Origin: Sphingopyxis sp.
Lineage (GTDB): Bacteria > Pseudomonadota > Alphaproteobacteria > Sphingomonadales > Sphingomonadaceae
Assembly: GCF_016793825.1 (NCBI RefSeq)
Contig: NZ_JAEULM010000044.1
Coordinates: 1-64,000, forward strand
Length of the DNA stretch: 64,000 bases
Direction of reading: 5' to 3'
Positions 1 to 9,481 of this stretch are shown here, piece after piece; within the stretch, counting starts at the first letter, position 1; every line of letters begins with the position of its first letter. A program made the position numbers and the translations under genes. The notes under the pieces are model-generated. The model did no database searches. It was given only the letters and a program-made list of their open reading frames with translations, and was not told where the DNA came from.

Positions 1-160
1 CGGAACCACCTTCGGATGGGAACGCTACACTGGCCGCCACGGCCTGCGCTTCGGTATCGACAGCTTCGGCGCCTCCGCGCCAATCGAAGACCTGTTCAAA
101 CACTTCGGACTCTCTCAACACGACATCACAACCCAAATCCTGGCAAAGCTCGGCAACTAA
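1..160 (+). CDS. tkt: Transketolase, C-terminal end (partial)
   Basis: The reading frame is open from base 2 to a TAA at 158-160 and gives about 52 residues. They include GWERYTGRHG and GIDSFGASAP, and the sequence ends in ILAKLGN. This matches the C-terminal domain of bacterial transketolases, the thiamine-diphosphate enzymes that move two-carbon units in the pentose phosphate pathway. The catalytic part lies upstream, outside the window. It sits 36 bp before gap on the same strand, which fits a tkt-gap-pgk-fda central carbon cluster. The identification rests on a short tail plus context. Confidence 0.85.
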   Translation, partial: GTTFGWERYTGRHGLRFGIDSFGASAPIEDLFKHFGLSQHDITTQILAKLGN

Positions 161-196
161 GGACCGGCGCTTTCCACGCAGAAAGGACGTTTCGAC

Positions 197-1204
197 ATGG
201 CAGTGAAGGTTGCAATCAACGGTTTCGGACGCATCGGCCGCAATGTGGCGCGCGCCATCCTGGAACGTACCGACCATGATCTGGAACTCGTGTCAATCAA
301 CGACCTGGCCGACGCCAAAGCGAACGCCCGCCTGTTTCAGCGCGATTCGGTCCATGGTCCGTTCAACGGCACCGTCGAAGTCGACGGCAACGACCTGATC
401 GTCAATGGCAAGCGCATTCAGGTGACCGCCGAGCGCGATCCCGCCAAGCTGCCTCATGCCGCCAACGGCATCGACATCGCGCTGGAATGCACGGGCTTTT
501 TCACCGACCGCAAGGGTGGGCAGGCACATCTCGACGCCGGCGCCAAGCGCGTCCTGATCTCCGCCCCCGCCAAGGAAGTCGACCTGACCGTCGTCTATGG
601 CGTGAACCATGACAAGATCGGCGCCGAGCATGTCATCGTTTCGAATGCGTCGTGCACCACCAACTGCCTCGCGCCGCTGGCCAAGGTGCTGCACGAGAAG
701 ATCGGTATCGAGCGCGGCCTGATGACCACGATCCACGCTTACACCAACGACCAGAAAATCCTCGATCAGATCCATTCGGATCCGCGCCGCGCCCGCGCCG
801 CCGCGATGTCAATGATCCCGACCAGCACGGGCGCCGCTGTCGCCGTCGGCCTTGTTCTGCCGGAACTCAAGGGCAAGCTCGACGGGTCTTCGATCCGCGT
901 GCCGACCCCGAACGTTTCGGTGGTCGACCTTACCTTCACGCCCAGCCGCGACACGACCGTGGAAGAGGTCAACAAGCTGCTGAAGGAAGCCGCCGAGGGC
1001 GAGCTCAAGGGCGTGCTCGGCTTCACCGACGAACCGCTGGTCTCGATCGATTTCAATCATGACGCGCACAGCTCGACGATCGATAGCCTTGAAACCGCGG
1101 TGATCGACGGCAAGCTGGTGCGTGTGCTCAGCTGGTACGACAATGAATGGGGCTTCTCGAACCGCATGATCGATACTGCGGGCGTGATTGCCAAGTTCCT
1201 CTGA
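197..1204 (+). CDS. gap: Glyceraldehyde-3-phosphate dehydrogenase, type I
   Basis: The 335-aa product is the normal GAPDH length. It opens with the NAD-binding segment [10 protein letters not shown] and carries the active-site motif [12 protein letters not shown], with the catalytic Cys at about residue 153 and its partner His further on ([10 protein letters not shown]). The C-terminal [12 protein letters not shown] segment is also typical. It catalyses the reversible oxidative phosphorylation of glyceraldehyde-3-phosphate in the cytosol. The ATG at 197 follows an AAAGGA ribosome-binding site. pgk follows 16 bp downstream, so the two are probably cotranscribed. Confidence 0.97.
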   Translation: MAVKVAINGFGRIGRNVARAILERTDHDLELVSINDLADAKANARLFQRDSVHGPFNGTVEVDGNDLIVNGKRIQVTAERDPAKLPHAANGIDIALECTGFFTDRKGGQAHLDAGAKRVLISAPAKEVDLTVVYGVNHDKIGAEHVIVSNASCTTNCLAPLAKVLHEKIGIERGLMTTIHAYTNDQKILDQIHSDPRRARAAAMSMIPTSTGAAVAVGLVLPELKGKLDGSSIRVPTPNVSVVDLTFTPSRDTTVEEVNKLLKEAAEGELKGVLGFTDEPLVSIDFNHDAHSSTIDSLETAVIDGKLVRVLSWYDNEWGFSNRMIDTAGVIAKFL

Positions 1205-1220
1205 GGCGAAGGAACCGTCG

Positions 1221-2417
1221 ATGACTGCTTTCAAGACCCTCGACGACATCGGTGACGTGACCGGCAAGCGCGTTCTTGTGCGCGTCGACCTTAACGTCCC
1301 GATGATCGATGGCGCGGTCAGCGACGCGACGCGGATTCAGGCGGCGATGCCGACGATCCGCGAATTGTCGGACAAGGGCGCGATCGTCCTGCTGCTCGCG
1401 CATTTCGGGCGACCGAAGGGCGCGAAGAACCCCACCCAGTCGCTCAGTCTCGTCATGGGCGGCGTCGAGGATGTGCTGGGCCATTCGGTCATGTTCATCC
1501 CCGAAGCCGTCGGTGAAGGCGCGAAGGCGGGGGTCGCGGTGCTTGCGGCGGGCGATGTCGCGGTGCTTGAAAACACGCGCTTCTATCCCGGTGAGGAAGC
1601 GAACGATCCGGCCTTCGCCGATGCGCTTGCCGAGATCGGCGATCTTTACGTCAACGACGCCTTTTCGGCGGCACACCGCGCGCACGGTTCGACCGAAGGC
1701 ATCGCTCACCGTTTGCCGGCCTATGCCGGACGGGCGATGGAAGCGGAACTCAACGCGCTTGATGCCGCGCTCGGCAACCCGGCGCATCCGGTTGCGGCCG
1801 TCGTTGGCGGCGCGAAAGTGTCGAGCAAGATCGACGTCCTGCGCAATCTGGTTGGCAAGGTCGATCATCTCATCATCGGCGGCGGCATGGCCAACACCTT
1901 CCTCGCCGCGCGCGGCGTGGATGTCGGCAAGTCGCTGTGCGAGCATGACCTGGTCGATACCGCGAACGCGATCTTCGACGCCGCCGACACGGCGGGCTGC
2001 ACCATCCATCTGCCCTATGACGTTGTGGTTGCGAGGGAATTCGCGCCCAATCCGCCGACGCGCACGGTCAATGTACATGAAGTCGCGGCCGACGAGATGA
2101 TCCTCGATGTTGGTCCCGCCGCGGTGGAAGCGCTCGCCGATGTGCTGAAGAACTGTCGCACTCTCGTCTGGAACGGGCCGCTCGGCGCGTTCGAGACGCC
2201 GCCGTTCGACGCCGCGACCGTCGCGCTGGCGAAGACAGCAGCGGCGCTGACCCGCGAAGGCTCGCTGGTGTCGGTCGCGGGCGGGGGCGATACCGTAGCT
2301 GCGCTGAATCATGCTGGCGTGGCGGCCGATTTCACGTTCGTATCGACCGCAGGCGGCGCCTTCCTCGAATGGATGGAAGGCAAGCCGCTGCCGGGTGTAG
2401 ACGCTCTCAGACTCTAG
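1221..2417 (+). CDS. pgk: Phosphoglycerate kinase
   Basis: The product is 398 aa and starts [15 protein letters not shown]. The VRVDLNVP segment at the N-terminus, the AHFGRPKG motif, the [12 protein letters not shown] segment and the C-terminal [12 protein letters not shown] nucleotide-binding region are all signatures of PGK. It transfers phosphate from 1,3-bisphosphoglycerate to ADP. An in-frame ATG at 1188 would overlap gap. I chose 1221 because it aligns with the family start and follows an AGGCGAAGGAA ribosome-binding site. It is the second gene of the gap-pgk-fda cluster. Confidence 0.96.
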   Translation: MTAFKTLDDIGDVTGKRVLVRVDLNVPMIDGAVSDATRIQAAMPTIRELSDKGAIVLLLAHFGRPKGAKNPTQSLSLVMGGVEDVLGHSVMFIPEAVGEGAKAGVAVLAAGDVAVLENTRFYPGEEANDPAFADALAEIGDLYVNDAFSAAHRAHGSTEGIAHRLPAYAGRAMEAELNALDAALGNPAHPVAAVVGGAKVSSKIDVLRNLVGKVDHLIIGGGMANTFLAARGVDVGKSLCEHDLVDTANAIFDAADTAGCTIHLPYDVVVAREFAPNPPTRTVNVHEVAADEMILDVGPAAVEALADVLKNCRTLVWNGPLGAFETPPFDAATVALAKTAAALTREGSLVSVAGGGDTVAALNHAGVAADFTFVSTAGGAFLEWMEGKPLPGVDALRL

Positions 2418-2495
2418 TTTTCCCGCGCATTTGCATCCCGTCAATGGGGTCGCTATGCGCACCGCCACATACGTATGCAAATCATCGGAGATGTT

Positions 2496-3386
2496 ATGAC
2501 GACCGCCAACGCCGCCATGCTCGACCAGATCAAATCGGGACAGGGTTTTATCGCCGCGCTCGACCAGAGTGGCGGTTCGACGCCCAAGGCCCTGAAAGGC
2601 TACGGCATCGAAGCGGACGCCTTTTCGAACGACGAAGAGATGTTCGGCCTGATCCACGACATGCGCAGCCGCATCGTCACCGCGCCCTGTTTCAACGGCG
2701 AGAAGGTGATCGGTGCGATCCTGTTCGAACGCACGATGGACGGTGAGGCGGGCGGGAAGTCGGTCCCCGCGCTCTTGTGGGATCGTGGCGTCGTACCCTT
2801 TCTGAAGGTCGACAAGGGGCTGGAGGCCGAGGAAAATGGCGTTCAGTTGATGAAAGCAAACCCCGACCTCGACGCCTTGTGCGCGCGCGCGGTCGCCAAG
2901 GGCGTGTTCGGCACCAAGATGCGCAGCGTCGTCAATCTCGCGAATCCGGCGGGAATCAAGGCGATCGTCGAACAGCAGTTCGCCGAGGCGAAGCGCATTG
3001 CCGCGCATGGACTGGTGCCGATCATCGAACCCGAAGTGAATATCAAGAGCGCGGAGCGCGATGCGGCAGACCGCCTGCTGATGCAGGAGACGCTGGTGGC
3101 GCTCGATGCTTGGGACGGGGCGCCGGTGATGCTGAAACTGTCGCTGCCGACCGAGGCCGGCTTGTTCCAGCCGCTGGTCGATCACCCCAAGGTTCTGCGC
3201 GTCGTCGCGCTGTCGGGCGGCTTCGCGCGCCCCGAAGCCTGCGCGGAACTGGCAAAGAATCCGGGGATCATCGCCAGCTTCAGCCGCGCGCTCCTCGAAG
3301 ACCTTCGTCATCAGATGAGCGACGATGAATTCAACGCCTCGCTCGGCGGCGCTATCGGCGAAATCCACGCGGCATCGGTCGCCTGA
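2496..3386 (+). CDS. fda: Class I fructose-bisphosphate aldolase
   Basis: The 296-aa product belongs to the bacterial Schiff-base aldolases of the Staphylococcus FdaB type rather than the zinc-dependent class II FbaA family. FIAALDQSGGSTPKAL near the N-terminus, VVPFLKVDKG, IIEPEVNI and the C-terminal ASFSRAL are all recognisable. The likely Schiff-base lysine is in VMLKLSLP at about residue 214. It cleaves fructose-1,6-bisphosphate into the two triose phosphates. An ATG at 2475 is also in frame, but a GGAG sequence sits six bases before 2496. The stop overlaps the next start. Confidence 0.93.
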   Translation: MTTANAAMLDQIKSGQGFIAALDQSGGSTPKALKGYGIEADAFSNDEEMFGLIHDMRSRIVTAPCFNGEKVIGAILFERTMDGEAGGKSVPALLWDRGVVPFLKVDKGLEAEENGVQLMKANPDLDALCARAVAKGVFGTKMRSVVNLANPAGIKAIVEQQFAEAKRIAAHGLVPIIEPEVNIKSAERDAADRLLMQETLVALDAWDGAPVMLKLSLPTEAGLFQPLVDHPKVLRVVALSGGFARPEACAELAKNPGIIASFSRALLEDLRHQMSDDEFNASLGGAIGEIHAASVA

Positions 3387-4042
3387 TGGCGGACCACTGG
3401 CGCGCCGTCGACGACTATATCGCCGGGAAACTGCTCGGCGAGGACGATGCGCTGGCGGCTGCGCTTGCCAACAATGCAGCGCAAGGCCTGCCGCCGATCG
3501 ACGTGTCGGCCACGCAGGGAAAGATGCTGCATCTTCTGGCCCGGATGGCCGGCGCGCGCCGTATCCTCGAGGTCGGAACGCTGGGCGGCTATTCGACGAT
3601 CTGGCTGGCGCGGGCGCTGCCCGAGGATGGCGCACTGGTCACGCTGGAACTGGAATCGCACCACGCACGGGTTGCGCGCGAAAATCTGGACCGCGCGGGC
3701 GTGGCGGGCCGGGTCGATATTCGCGTCGGCCCCGCTGCGGACAGCCTCGCCGCGATGGACATCGATCAGCCGTTCGACTTCGTCTTCATCGACGCCGACA
3801 AGCAGAGCAACGCCCATTATGTGTCCGAAGCGATCCGGCTGGGGCGCAGCGGCATGACGATCGTCGTGGACAATGTCGTGCGCGAAGGCGGGGTGATCGA
3901 CGCAGACAGCGATGACGAACGGATCATCGGCACGCGCGCGCTGTTCGACATGCTTGCCGCGGACCCGCGGATCGACGCGACCGCGGTCCAGACCGTCGGC
4001 GCGAAGCATTGGGATGGGTTCGTCCTGGCCCGGGTCGTTTAG
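3386..4042 (+). CDS. Class I SAM-dependent O-methyltransferase
   Basis: The 218-aa product has the fold signature of the catechol/caffeoyl-CoA O-methyltransferase group. Motif I is ILEVGTLGGYSTIWLARAL at about residues 67-85. It is followed by the acidic strand end LVTLELES and by FVFIDADKQSNA, where the metal-binding Asp lies. These enzymes methylate small hydroxylated molecules; the substrate here cannot be read from sequence. The ATG at 3386 shares one base with the fda stop, so translation is probably coupled. The 3-prime end overlaps the convergent lipoprotein gene by four bases. Confidence 0.85.
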   Translation: MADHWRAVDDYIAGKLLGEDDALAAALANNAAQGLPPIDVSATQGKMLHLLARMAGARRILEVGTLGGYSTIWLARALPEDGALVTLELESHHARVARENLDRAGVAGRVDIRVGPAADSLAAMDIDQPFDFVFIDADKQSNAHYVSEAIRLGRSGMTIVVDNVVREGGVIDADSDDERIIGTRALFDMLAADPRIDATAVQTVGAKHWDGFVLARVV

Positions 4043-4440
4043 AGTCCGCCCGCGAAACGGAACGAAAAGCGGTAGTCTTCGGGCCGAATTGTCGCATCGG
4101 TCTGCTTGTCGGGACGAACCGATTCGAGCGTGATTGCACCGTCGGCGAGAGGAGCGGGCTCGCTCAGCGTGACATCGAAGGACCGCGTTTCACCATTGGG
4201 CCGCAGCCAGAGCATCTGGACCCGCACGCGACCTGCCCAGATGCAGCGGGCGTTCATCGGGCAGCGGCTGTCTTCGAGGACCTTGACGGGCTGGATGATC
4301 GGTCCATCGACCATCGCACGCTGACCCAGCGCGACGTTGCTGCCATCGGGAAACGGCGATTGCCGACCCGTCGTGACGCAGGCGGTCAGAACGAGAGCGG
4401 CAGCAACCGCCGGAAGGACAAGGCGCATTGTCTTCTGCAT
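4039..4440 (-). CDS. Putative lipoprotein, conserved Cys-rich motif
   Basis: The product is about 133 aa. A short hydrophobic signal ends in the lipobox LTAC, so the mature protein probably starts at that Cys and is lipid-anchored. The mature part contains SRCPMNARCIWAGRVRVQ, which resembles a motif found in small alphaproteobacterial hypothetical lipoproteins, and a beta-rich C-terminus. I know of no function. Starts at 4440 and 4428 are both possible; an in-frame ATG at 4542 would put a long charged stretch ahead of the signal and is unlikely. It diverges from the thiE-like gene. Confidence 0.75.
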   Translation of the reverse strand: MQKTMRLVLPAVAAALVLTACVTTGRQSPFPDGSNVALGQRAMVDGPIIQPVKVLEDSRCPMNARCIWAGRVRVQMLWLRPNGETRSFDVTLSEPAPLADGAITLESVRPDKQTDATIRPEDYRFSFRFAGGL

Positions 4441-4475
4441 TTGCCCGTATCTGGCCGCGTCGCTATGAACCCGCC

Positions 4476-5102
4476 ATGACCATGCCCAAATGCCAGCTCT
4501 ACCTGATTTCACCGCTCGACGTTGGCGGCGATTTTCCCGCAAGACTTGAGGAGGCGGTGGCTGCCGCGCCGGTGGCGGCGTTTCAGTTTCGCGTCAAGGA
4601 CATGACGCAGCACGAGGCCGCGCGACTGGCCGAACCGTTGCAGGCGATCTGCGCCGCGCATGAGGTCGCCTTCATCGTCAACGACGATATGGCGCTGGCG
4701 AAGCGGTTGAACGCCGATGGCGTCCACCTGGGGCAGGGCGATGGCGACCCGAAAGAGGCACGCCGCCTGCTCGGGCCCGGGGCACAGATCGGCGTGACCT
4801 GCCACGATAGCCGGCATTTCGCGATGGAGGCAGGGGAGGCAGGGGCCGATTATGTTGCGTTCGGGGCATTTTTCCCGACGACGACGAAAGCGGTCGAACA
4901 TCGCGCCGAACCCGAAATCCTGACCTGGTGGCAAGGGTTGTTCGAGTTGCCGTGCGTCGCGATCGGCGGGATCACGCCCGACAATGCCAAAGTGCTGGTC
5001 GATGCGGGTGCCGATTTCATTGCCGTATCGGGCGCAGTCTGGGCGCATCCGGAAGGACCTGCGGCTGCCGTCAGGCAGTTCGACACGCTGCTTGCGGGGT
5101 GA
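4476..5102 (+). CDS. thiE: Thiamine phosphate synthase family protein
   Basis: The 208-aa product shows the ThiE TIM-barrel landmarks in order: QFRVKD, VNDDMALAKRLNADGVHLGQ, a FGAFFPTTTK loop that binds pyrophosphate, and AIGGITPDNA. ThiE joins hydroxymethylpyrimidine pyrophosphate and thiazole phosphate to form thiamine phosphate. The start MTMPKCQLYLISP was chosen over an upstream in-frame ATG that would overlap the divergent lipoprotein gene. Some relatives with this fold are TenI-like isomerases; the clear VHLGQ and phosphate-loop motifs favour synthase. Its stop overlaps the next gene by four bases (GTGA). Confidence 0.85.
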   Translation: MTMPKCQLYLISPLDVGGDFPARLEEAVAAAPVAAFQFRVKDMTQHEAARLAEPLQAICAAHEVAFIVNDDMALAKRLNADGVHLGQGDGDPKEARRLLGPGAQIGVTCHDSRHFAMEAGEAGADYVAFGAFFPTTTKAVEHRAEPEILTWWQGLFELPCVAIGGITPDNAKVLVDAGADFIAVSGAVWAHPEGPAAAVRQFDTLLAG

Positions 5103-5635
5103 AGCCGGCGCGCATCCCCGCGATGGGTGCCGCGGTGCTGCTGGGGATTTCTTCCGCCGCTGCGCTGGATGCAGGAACATTTGTCGTCCCTGTCGCGGGA
5201 ATCAAGGCGTCCGAATTGATCGATAGCTGGGACAAGAGCCGCGCCGAAGGCCGGATGCATCGTGCCATCGACATCCCCGCGCCGGTCGGAACTCCGGTGC
5301 TGGCCGCAATGGACGGGCGGATCGAGAAGTTATTCGCGTCGAAGCGCGGTGGCCTGACGATCTACCAGCGCGCGGCCGATGGTCGACTGATCCTCTATTA
5401 TGCTCATTTGCAAGGCTATCGGCGCGGCCTGGTGGAGGGACAGGCGGTTGCGAAAGGGCAGGTGATCGCAACGGTGGGTGCGAGCGGCAATGCCGACCCC
5501 GCCTTTCCGCATCTGCACTTCCAGATACTGGAGACTGTGCCGGGGAGCGGTTGGCAGGACGGCGAGCCGATCAATCCCTATCCGCTGCTGACAGGCCGAC
5601 GCGCGCTGCCGCCAGCCACTCAGCCGGCGGGATAA
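5099..5635 (+). CDS. M23 family metallopeptidase (secreted LytM-type)
   Basis: Read from the GTG at 5099, which overlaps the thiE stop, the product is 178 aa. A hydrophobic signal segment (MGAAVLLGISSAAALDA) suggests export to the periplasm. The M23 zinc site is present: HRAID supplies His and Asp, and FPHLHFQ supplies the HxH motif, with YYAHLQGY between them. M23 enzymes cut peptidoglycan cross-links, although some members are inactive scaffolds. Here all ligand positions look intact. Open sequence upstream in this frame lies inside thiE and is not a credible N-terminus. Confidence 0.85.
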   Translation: MKPARIPAMGAAVLLGISSAAALDAGTFVVPVAGIKASELIDSWDKSRAEGRMHRAIDIPAPVGTPVLAAMDGRIEKLFASKRGGLTIYQRAADGRLILYYAHLQGYRRGLVEGQAVAKGQVIATVGASGNADPAFPHLHFQILETVPGSGWQDGEPINPYPLLTGRRALPPATQPAG

Positions 5636-5793
5636 TCCCGCCCGGGCGCCGGTCGGGCGGTCTCGACGTTCTGATCGGGGGCACCGGCCTTCCGCCAGCC
5701 GAAAAGTCCTGCGCAGGGTGTAGGTTTTTTTGGCGCCGCCGCAGGCATCGGTGCGGGCAGGGGAGGCTGCTTTGTCAGGTCAATGCTCATCAT
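5620..5793 (-). CDS. Possible small Pro/Ala-rich protein
   Basis: A 57-codon frame starts at ATG 5793 (a second ATG is at 5790) and ends in TGA, overlapping the 3-prime end of the M23 gene on the other strand. The product would be rich in Pro and Ala near its start and contain CAGLFGWRKAG. I see no good ribosome-binding site and recognise no family. It is the only plausible reading of an otherwise empty 293-bp gap, and it may be chance. Confidence 0.22.
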   Translation of the reverse strand: MMSIDLTKQPPLPAPMPAAAPKKPTPCAGLFGWRKAGAPDQNVETARPAPGRDYPAG

Positions 5794-5928
5794 GCCCGGT
5801 CTTATGAATCAGGGATCGGCGGAGAGATTGGATCGATACGTCAAATCCGCTTCGATTCATCGCCTTTTTGCTTGCTTGTGCGCGCGGTGCCCGCGACACG
5901 TCACATCTGACCTAGCAGGATAATCGAT

Positions 5929-7881
5929 ATGAGCCGCGATGGCACAGCAATGCGTGAACTGACACTTCGGGCGATCCTGCTCGGCGGATTGCTGACGCTG
6001 ATGTTCACGGCGGCCAATGTCTATCTGGGCCTGAAGGTCGGGCTGACCTTTGCAACGTCTATTCCGGCTGCCGTCATTTCGATGGCGTTGCTGCGTTTCA
6101 TGTCGGGGGCGACGATCCTCGAAAACAATATCGTCCAGACGATCGCCAGCGCGGCGGGAACGCTCGCGGCGATCATCTTCGTCCTGCCCGGCCTCATCAT
6201 GGTCGGGTATTGGCAGGGTTTCCCGATGCTTGAAACGACCGCCATCACGATGCTTGGCGGCATTTTGGGCGTGCTCTTCTCGGTCCCTCTGCGCCGCGCC
6301 CTCGTCGTCGATTCGGATCTCCCTTATCCTGAGGGGCGCGCCGCGGCCGAAGTGCTGCAGATCGGTGCCGCGAGCGCCGAAGGCGCCGCCGAGAACAAGG
6401 TCGGGCTTTCGGCCTTGCTCTGGAACAGCCTGATTTCTGCTGGCTTTGCGCTATTGACGCAGATGAAGCTGGCGGCGGCCGAAGTGTCGCGTTGGTTTGC
6501 GGTTGGAACGGGTGCGACAGGCATCGCCGGCGGGCTCGGGTTCGCTTTGTTCGGGGTCGGGCATCTGGTCGGGCTGTCCGTCGGCCTTGCGCAGCTTGTT
6601 GGCCTGATCACCGGCTGGTGGATTTTGCTTCCGATCCTGACGCAGGGCGCTTCAGGCCCCGACGTGGAAACCATCGCCAACGAAGTGTTTCGCGCGGATG
6701 TCCGCTTCTTCGGTGCGGGGGTCATCGCGGTCGCGGCGATCTGGACGCTGGTGAAGATTGCGCGACCGGTGATCGGCGGGTTGCGTTCGGCCATGGCCGC
6801 GACGAAGGCGCGCGCCGCGGGCGAAACGCTCGCGATCGAGGAGCAGGATATCTCGATCGGCTGGGTGTTCGGCGGGTCGTTGTTGACGTTGGTGCCGATC
6901 GCCTGGCTGCTCTGGTCGGTGTTGGCCGATGGGCCGCTGGCCGGCTCGGCGGCGATCCTGGTCGCAGGGGCGCTGATCTTCATTGTCGTCATCGGGCTGA
7001 TGATCGCCTCGGTCACCGGCTATATGGCCGGGTTGATCGGCGCATCGAATTCGCCCGTGTCAGGGATCGGCATCCTTGCCATCATCTCCTCATCGCTGTT
7101 GCTGGTCGGCCTGCTGGGGCGTGGCGGCGGCGATGACGCGAGTGCGGCGATGGTCGCCTATGCACTGATCGTGACGGGCGTCGTGTTCGGGATCGCGACG
7201 ATTTCGAACGACAATCTTCAGGATCTGAAGACCGGCCAGCTTGTCGGTGCAACTCCGTGGAAACAGCAGGTCGCGTTGATCATCGGCGTGTTCTTCGGTT
7301 CGCTTGTCGTCCCGCCCGTGCTGAATGTCCTCAACGAAACGCTGGGGTTCGTCGGGGTGCCAGGGGCCGGCCCCAATGCGCTGGCGGCCCCGCAGGCGGG
7401 CCTTATTTCGTCGCTGGCAAAGGGCGTGCTCGGCGGCGACCTCAACTGGACTATGCTGGGATATGGTGCGCTCGCCGGCGTCGGTTTCATTTTGGTCGAC
7501 GAATTGCTTGGCCGTGCGCGCAAGCTGCGCCTGCCGCCGCTCGCCATCGGCATCGGCATCTATCTGCCCATGGCGGTGATCCTGCCCGTCGTGATCGGCG
7601 CGGTCGGTGGCTGGTTCTATGATCGCTGGGCCGAACGGCGCGCCAACCCGGCCTTTGCGCATCGCATGGGCGTCCTGACCGCGACGGGCATGATCGTTGG
7701 CGAAAGCCTGTTCGGCGTGTTGTATGCGGGCCTTGTCTATGCGACCGACAGCGATGCGCCGCTTGCCGTGGTCGGCGATGGATTCCAGCTCCCCTCGGTG
7801 CTGATCGGGCTGGGACTGTTCGTCGCGCTCATCCTGCTCAGTTATGCGCGCACGCGCAAAGCCGTCGAGACGACCGTCTGA
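5929..7881 (+). CDS. OPT family oligopeptide transporter
   Basis: The 650-aa product is almost entirely hydrophobic, with roughly 14-16 predicted membrane segments. The N-terminal [20 protein letters not shown] and the segment [16 protein letters not shown] are hallmarks of the OPT superfamily, as is the [12 protein letters not shown] stretch. OPT proteins are inner-membrane carriers for small peptides or metal chelates, driven by proton gradients; the substrate here is unknown. The ATG at 5929 follows AGGATAA. It stands alone between an AT-richer upstream gap and two strong hairpins at its 3-prime end. Confidence 0.92.
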   Translation: MSRDGTAMRELTLRAILLGGLLTLMFTAANVYLGLKVGLTFATSIPAAVISMALLRFMSGATILENNIVQTIASAAGTLAAIIFVLPGLIMVGYWQGFPMLETTAITMLGGILGVLFSVPLRRALVVDSDLPYPEGRAAAEVLQIGAASAEGAAENKVGLSALLWNSLISAGFALLTQMKLAAAEVSRWFAVGTGATGIAGGLGFALFGVGHLVGLSVGLAQLVGLITGWWILLPILTQGASGPDVETIANEVFRADVRFFGAGVIAVAAIWTLVKIARPVIGGLRSAMAATKARAAGETLAIEEQDISIGWVFGGSLLTLVPIAWLLWSVLADGPLAGSAAILVAGALIFIVVIGLMIASVTGYMAGLIGASNSPVSGIGILAIISSSLLLVGLLGRGGGDDASAAMVAYALIVTGVVFGIATISNDNLQDLKTGQLVGATPWKQQVALIIGVFFGSLVVPPVLNVLNETLGFVGVPGAGPNALAAPQAGLISSLAKGVLGGDLNWTMLGYGALAGVGFILVDELLGRARKLRLPPLAIGIGIYLPMAVILPVVIGAVGGWFYDRWAERRANPAFAHRMGVLTATGMIVGESLFGVLYAGLVYATDSDAPLAVVGDGFQLPSVLIGLGLFVALILLSYARTRKAVETTV

Positions 7882-7896
7882 CAGCACGCGCCGCTT

Positions 7897-7924
7897 GCCC
7901 TTCGCGGCATGCGCCGCTAAGGGC
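7897..7924. terminator. GC-rich hairpin after the OPT gene
   Basis: GCCCTT pairs with AAGGGC, and inside that GCGGC pairs with GCCGC around an ATGC loop. The combined stem lies 16 bp after the transporter stop. There is no run of T after it, so it may be a weak or Rho-assisted terminator, or may only protect the mRNA end. Confidence 0.5.
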
Positions 7925-7936
7925 GCGCTCCTGTGA

Positions 7937-7958
7937 CCGGCATATCCGTATATGCCGG
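7937..7958. promoter_or_regulatory. Perfect 9-bp hairpin upstream of efp
   Basis: CCGGCATAT and ATATGCCGG form a perfect nine-pair stem with a CCGT loop, ending 36 bp before the efp start. It is followed by CGGCTCTTTCC, a weak pyrimidine tract. It could be a second terminator for the transporter transcript or an element in the efp leader. Confidence 0.45.
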
Positions 7959-7994
7959 CGGCTCTTTCCACCCTTGAACCAGCGAGTGTGCGCG

Positions 7995-8558
7995 ATGAAA
8001 ATCACCGGCGTTGAAATCCGTCCCGGCAATATTATCGAATATGAAAAGGGGATCTGGAAGGTCACCAAGATCCAGCACACCCAGCCGGGCAAGGGCGGTG
8101 CCTATATGCAGGTCGAAGCCAAGAATCTGATCGATGGCCGCAAGCTCAACAATCGCTTTCGCAGCGCCGACACGGTCGAAAAGGTTCGCCTCGACACCAA
8201 GGATTTCCAGTATCTCTATGCCGAGGGCGACGATCTGGTCTTCATGGACAAGGATAGCTTCGAGCAGATCACGATCGCCAAGGACGTGGTCGGCGAAGCG
8301 CACGAGTTCCTGCAGGACGGCATGGATGTCGTACTGGAGCTTTGGGAAGAACGTCCCATCTCCGTCGAACTGCCCGAAACGATCGAAGCGACGATCGTCG
8401 AGGCCGATGCGGTGGTAAAGGGCCAGACGGCGTCGTCGTCGTACAAGCCCGCGATCCTCGACAATGGCGTACGTGTCATGGTGCCGCCGCACATCACCAG
8501 CGGAACGAAGATCGTCGTGCACGTGTACGACCGCGAATATGTCCGCCGCGCCGACTGA
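7995..8558 (+). CDS. efp: Translation elongation factor P
   Basis: The 187-aa product has the three beta-barrel layout of EF-P. The N-terminal KOW-like domain ends in the loop [10 protein letters not shown], placing a lysine at residue 33, the position modified in many bacteria by EpmA or related enzymes. The C-terminal OB domain ends [19 protein letters not shown] relieves ribosome stalling at consecutive prolines. The start [14 protein letters not shown] was preferred over an in-frame codon at 7974 because it matches the family N-terminus. suhB follows 43 bp downstream. Confidence 0.96.
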   Translation: MKITGVEIRPGNIIEYEKGIWKVTKIQHTQPGKGGAYMQVEAKNLIDGRKLNNRFRSADTVEKVRLDTKDFQYLYAEGDDLVFMDKDSFEQITIAKDVVGEAHEFLQDGMDVVLELWEERPISVELPETIEATIVEADAVVKGQTASSSYKPAILDNGVRVMVPPHITSGTKIVVHVYDREYVRRAD

Positions 8559-8601
8559 ATAAGCATCGCCGCCCGCAATCCGGGCGGGTGGAGATTTTGA
8601 C

Positions 8602-9420
8602 ATGGCCATTTCCGGCATCATCACCGTCATGGAACGCGCCGCGCGCAAGGCCGGCACGAAGCTGCGCCGCGACTTCGGAGAGATCGAGCATCTGCAGGTT
8701 TCCCAGAAGGGGCCTGCCGATTTCGTATCGAAGGCCGATCAGGCGGCCGAGCGCACGCTTTATGACGAATTGACCCATGCCCGTCCGGGCTGGGGCTTTC
8801 TGATGGAAGAGGCTGGCGAAATCGAGGGGGAGCCGGGCAAGCCGCGCTTCATCATCGATCCGCTCGACGGTACATCGAATTTCCTCCACGCGATCCCGCA
8901 ATTCGCGATCTCGATCGCCGTACAGGAGCCGAAGATCGGCGGAGGCTGGGGTGAGGTGACGGCGGGCCTGATTTATCAGCCCGTGACCGACGAAAGCTAT
9001 TGGGCCGAACGCGGCCGCGGCGCATGGCTGCACGACCGCCGGCTTCGCGTCGCTTCGCGCCGCCACCTTAACGAATGCCTGATTTCGACGGGCATTCCGT
9101 TCATGGGCCATGGCAATATGGCGCAGTGGAGCCGTATTTTCGGCGCCGTTGCCCCCGAAGTCGCGGGCATCCGCCGGTTTGGCGCGGCGAGCCTCGATCT
9201 GGCATGGGTTGCCGCCGGACGCTATGATGGCTTCTGGGAAAGCGATCTCAACATCTGGGACGTCGCGGCGGGCATGTTGCTCGTACGCGAGGCTGGCGGT
9301 TTCGTAAGCGATTTTCGCGGCGGTGACCGCGCGATCGATCGCAGCGAATTCATCGCGGGCAGTGCCGCAGTGCATTCGAAGCTGCAAAAGCTGATCGCGG
9401 GCGCCCTTCGCAACGCCTGA
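8602..9420 (+). CDS. suhB: Inositol monophosphatase family protein (SuhB-like)
   Basis: The 272-aa product carries both metal-site motifs of the IMPase family: IIDPLDGTSNF at about residues 87-97 and NIWDVAAGMLLVREAGG near residues 215-231. The EEAG segment at about 72 supplies a further ligand. These enzymes remove phosphate from inositol phosphates or related sugars using magnesium; SuhB homologues can also act in rRNA maturation. GGAG lies about ten bases before the ATG. The gene ends just before a perfect hairpin and a convergent gene. Confidence 0.92.
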   Translation: MAISGIITVMERAARKAGTKLRRDFGEIEHLQVSQKGPADFVSKADQAAERTLYDELTHARPGWGFLMEEAGEIEGEPGKPRFIIDPLDGTSNFLHAIPQFAISIAVQEPKIGGGWGEVTAGLIYQPVTDESYWAERGRGAWLHDRRLRVASRRHLNECLISTGIPFMGHGNMAQWSRIFGAVAPEVAGIRRFGAASLDLAWVAAGRYDGFWESDLNIWDVAAGMLLVREAGGFVSDFRGGDRAIDRSEFIAGSAAVHSKLQKLIAGALRNA

Positions 9421-9430
9421 CATTCCTGTG

Positions 9431-9454
9431 CCATCCCGGCCCTTGCCGGGATGG
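9431..9454. terminator. Bidirectional hairpin between suhB and the YbjN-like gene
   Basis: CCATCCCGGC and GCCGGGATGG form a perfect ten-pair stem with a four-base CCTT loop, placed between two convergent genes. The T-run of a classical intrinsic terminator is missing on both sides, but position and strength suggest termination or transcript-end protection for both. Confidence 0.6.
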
Positions 9455-9481
9455 CTATGGCGTCCGTTGCCTTACACGACG

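Noticed and set aside
1128..3635. An 835-codon open frame on the minus strand across pgk and fda
   Set aside because: It is antisense to clear enzymes, Arg/His/Asp-rich and without family motifs. Long antisense frames are expected in high-GC DNA with biased codons.
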